NCBI GenBank assembly: GCA_021827245.1
Contig: JAKAWN010000002.1
Coordinates: forward strand, 1 to 54,001
Direction of reading: 5' to 3'
DNA length: 54,001 nt
From: Acidobacteriota bacterium
Lineage (GTDB): Bacteria; Acidobacteriota; Terriglobia; UBA7540
The notes below the pieces were generated by a model. That model searched no databases and had not been told where the DNA came from. It worked only from the letters and a program-made list of their open reading frames with translations. A program made the position numbers and the translations under genes. Of the stretch, positions 52,031 to 54,001 are shown piece after piece. Position 1 is the stretch's first letter; the number at the start of each line of letters is the position of its first letter.

Positions 52031-54001
52031 ATGTGGAACGACCTGCGCTACGCGTTGCGCGGCTTGGGACGCAATCCGACCCTCGCGGTTGTCGCCATTC
52101 TCACTCTTGCCCTCGGCATCGGCGTCAACACCACAATCTTCAGCGTTGCCGAGGCCTATTTCCTGCGCCCGCTGCCAGGCAAGAACCCTGCTCACCTCGT
52201 GAGGCTAATCAGCAGCACCCCACGGGAGAAGACGATCATTTCTCGTTTCCTGACTATCGAGACATTGGCGAGCAGTGTTCCGCCTTCTCCGGAGTTCTCG
52301 CGTACTCGAGGCACGCAGGGTTTCTGCGAGTGGAAGGGAATCCACGGCTGATCGCCCTCCATTACGTTTCGCGGAACTATTTCCAGGTGCTCGGCATCGA
52401 GGCGTCTCGGGGACGGGTGTTCTCGCCGGAGTCGGAGTCTTCTGAAGCCCCTGCCATTGTCCTGAGCTACGCACTCTGGCAGGGCTCCTTCGGGGGAAAC
52501 CCAGGACTGGTGGGAAAGAGCGTCGTTTTCAATGGCAGGAGCTACGCGGTGATCGGCATAGCTCCGCCCTCGTTTACGGGATTGGCGAAAGGGCTGCCGG
52601 TGGAGGCATGGCTGCCGCTGAGCGTCTCCTACAGCCCAGCCGAGCTCGCCAGCCGCAAATTTCGCGACCTGGACTTGGTCGGCCGGCTCAAGGAAAGCGC
52701 CAGCGCGCGTCAAGCGCGAACACAGCTGACTGCAATCGCAACTCGGTTGGCCAACGAGTATCCGGCAAGCAACGCGGCCCGCTCTTTCGGCCTAGTTTCG
52801 GAGAGCCAGCGGCTGCGGAAGGCTCTTGTGCCAACGAGCCTCCTTCTGGCGCTGACCGGGCTCGTGCTGCTGATCGCGTGCGCTAATATCGCCGGTCTCC
52901 TTGTAGCCCAATCGGAGACTCGCCGCCGAGAGATCGCGGTCCGTTTCGCCATCGGTGCGAGCCGTTGGCGCTTGGTGAGGCAGATACTGACCGAGAGCGC
53001 ACTGCTCGGTCTTGCGGGCGCTGCTGCGGCCGTATGGCTGGCTTCCCTACTCGTCCATCTGCAACCTGCCGTCCTGCCGCCAGCCCCGATTCCAGTAGGC
53101 GCGAGTCTTCGGAACAATGGCTCGGTTGCGGTGTTCACCGTTGCTGTGAGCGTCGTCGCCGTTCTGATTTTCGGCCTCGCACCCGCCATTCCTGCGTCAA
53201 AGATGGCCATCCTACCCGCATTGAAGAACGACGGAGGACGCGTCGGCGGCCGCTCTGCCAGACACAGGATGCGAGGCGCCTTCGTTGTCGGTGAAGTGGC
53301 ATTGGCGGTGGTCTTGATGAGCGCGGCTGGCTTGTTGCTGGAAAGCCTGCTCCGTACCCTACAAGCAAATCTGGGTTTCGATTGGCATGAGAAGCTATTG
53401 CTGGTGGATCTGTCTCCCCGAGCCACAGTGAAAAACGGCAAACCGGCCGAGCCAACCTGGGAATTTCACGAGCGGTTCGCTGACGGCGTCGCCGCACTGC
53501 CGGGCGCAAGGCGGGCCACATTTGCCATGCGGCCCCCGCTCGGCTTGTCCGGAGGCGGTGCAACAGTCCCGGTTTCCATCCCGGGTGTCGAATTTCCCCA
53601 GGGCCAGCCCACCATCAACATCAAGTTCAACAGCGTGGCGCCGAATTATTTCCATGTCATGCGAACTACAATCATGAGGGGCCGCGCCTTTGCGGAGTCC
53701 GACGGACCGGCGGCGGCAAAAGTGGCGATTGTCGACGAGGCCATGGAACATCGCTTTTGGCCGAAGGGAGACGCTATCGGCAACCTCATCGTGGTCGACG
53801 GGGTCCAGTTCCGTATCGTCGGCATCGCCGAAAACGCCAGGATCGAGGGGGTGCATGAGCCGCCCGAACCCTACATCTATTTCCCCTTCGCCCAAGAGCC
53901 GGTCTCGGAGGGCACGCTCATCGTGGAAACGGCCCGGAGCCCGCGGGCCCTTGCGCCTGAAGTCCGGAGGAAGATTGAATCTTTAAATCCAGGTGCGACG
54001 A
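52031..54001 (+). pseudogene. ADOP-type MacB/FtsX permease, frameshifted and cut by window edge
   Basis: ATG at 52031 follows GGAGGTGACC. The start (MWNDLRYALRGLGRNPTLAV) and the first helix match the acidobacterial duplicated orphan permease family. Near 52241-52249 the frame shifts by the loss of one base (SRF in one frame to FPDYRDIGEQCSAF in the next). The second frame then runs open to the window end with the first FtsX helices (LLALTGLVLLIACANIAGLL) and a second periplasmic domain. A TTT where TTTT would keep the frame suggests either a homopolymer error or decay. The protein continues beyond the window. Confidence 0.85.

Noticed and set aside
1..54001. CRISPR arrays, tRNA, rRNA or tRNA-Sec genes
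   Set aside because: No regularly spaced repeats, no cloverleaf-like sequence and no selC-like gene was noticed. The Cas4-like nuclease has no CRISPR context.

Overview
The window reads as a 54 kb chromosomal stretch of a GC-rich bacterium, most likely an Acidobacteriota member. The pointers are an ADOP-type FtsX permease at the right edge, a DUF4382/DUF5666-like lipoprotein, many small secreted or two-helix proteins in metal loci, and mostly ATGA-coupled gene starts. This assignment is an inference from gene content; there is no rRNA or other marker gene here.

Left part (1-19.7 kb, almost all plus strand): a histidine kinase / NtrC-type regulator pair, a P-II-like protein, then a copper/heavy-metal island. 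The island has Met/His-rich secreted proteins, four YHS-type metal-binding proteins or domains including a tandem-duplicated YHS + two-helix membrane pair, an ICMT-like membrane methyltransferase, a flavoprotein, SHOCT proteins, glucan phosphorylase, a CPC-type P1B ATPase with two heavy-metal-binding domains, a site-2 protease, an MFS exporter and a lipoprotein.

Middle and right (20-51.7 kb): a mosaic mobile region. Its backbone genes are mostly on the minus strand: DUF932 protein, a toxin-antitoxin pair, HipA-like kinase, a Rad50/SbcC-like ATPase with a RecB/Cas4-like nuclease, an SNF2-like helicase with a Gp3-like putative recombination directionality factor, a DUF433/DUF5615 pair and two unknown proteins. 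A large serine recombinase lies on the plus strand at its left end. Several backbone genes are broken by frameshifts or stops, and a complete IS3-family element (1580 bp, 4-bp target duplication AAAC) sits inside the toxin gene.

Two plus-strand cargo cassettes lie between backbone blocks. Cassette A (29.8-40.3 kb) has a MerR-type regulator with a 20-bp-spacer promoter, a thioredoxin-like protein, a MerT-like transporter, two proteins whose frames cross in-frame TGA codons, and an RND metal efflux system. Cassette B (44.2-49.6 kb) has an ArsR-rhodanese fusion, a metallo-beta-lactamase-fold (persulfide dioxygenase-like) protein with an in-frame TGA, an MFS transporter, an SQR-like flavoprotein, a DsrE protein and a methyltransferase.

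The main discovery is a set of three candidate selenoproteins with four in-frame TGA codons (31074, 32099, 32165, 44942). They include a U-P-F-C redox motif and a Sec at the conserved Gly-Cys position of an MBL protein. Each TGA is followed by a hairpin whose apical loop begins 18-21 nt downstream and has G in one of its first two positions, as expected for a bacterial SECIS. This suggests a mobile, selenocysteine-dependent metal and sulfur detoxification island. selA/selB/selC/selD are not in the window, so Sec decoding depends on the rest of the genome.
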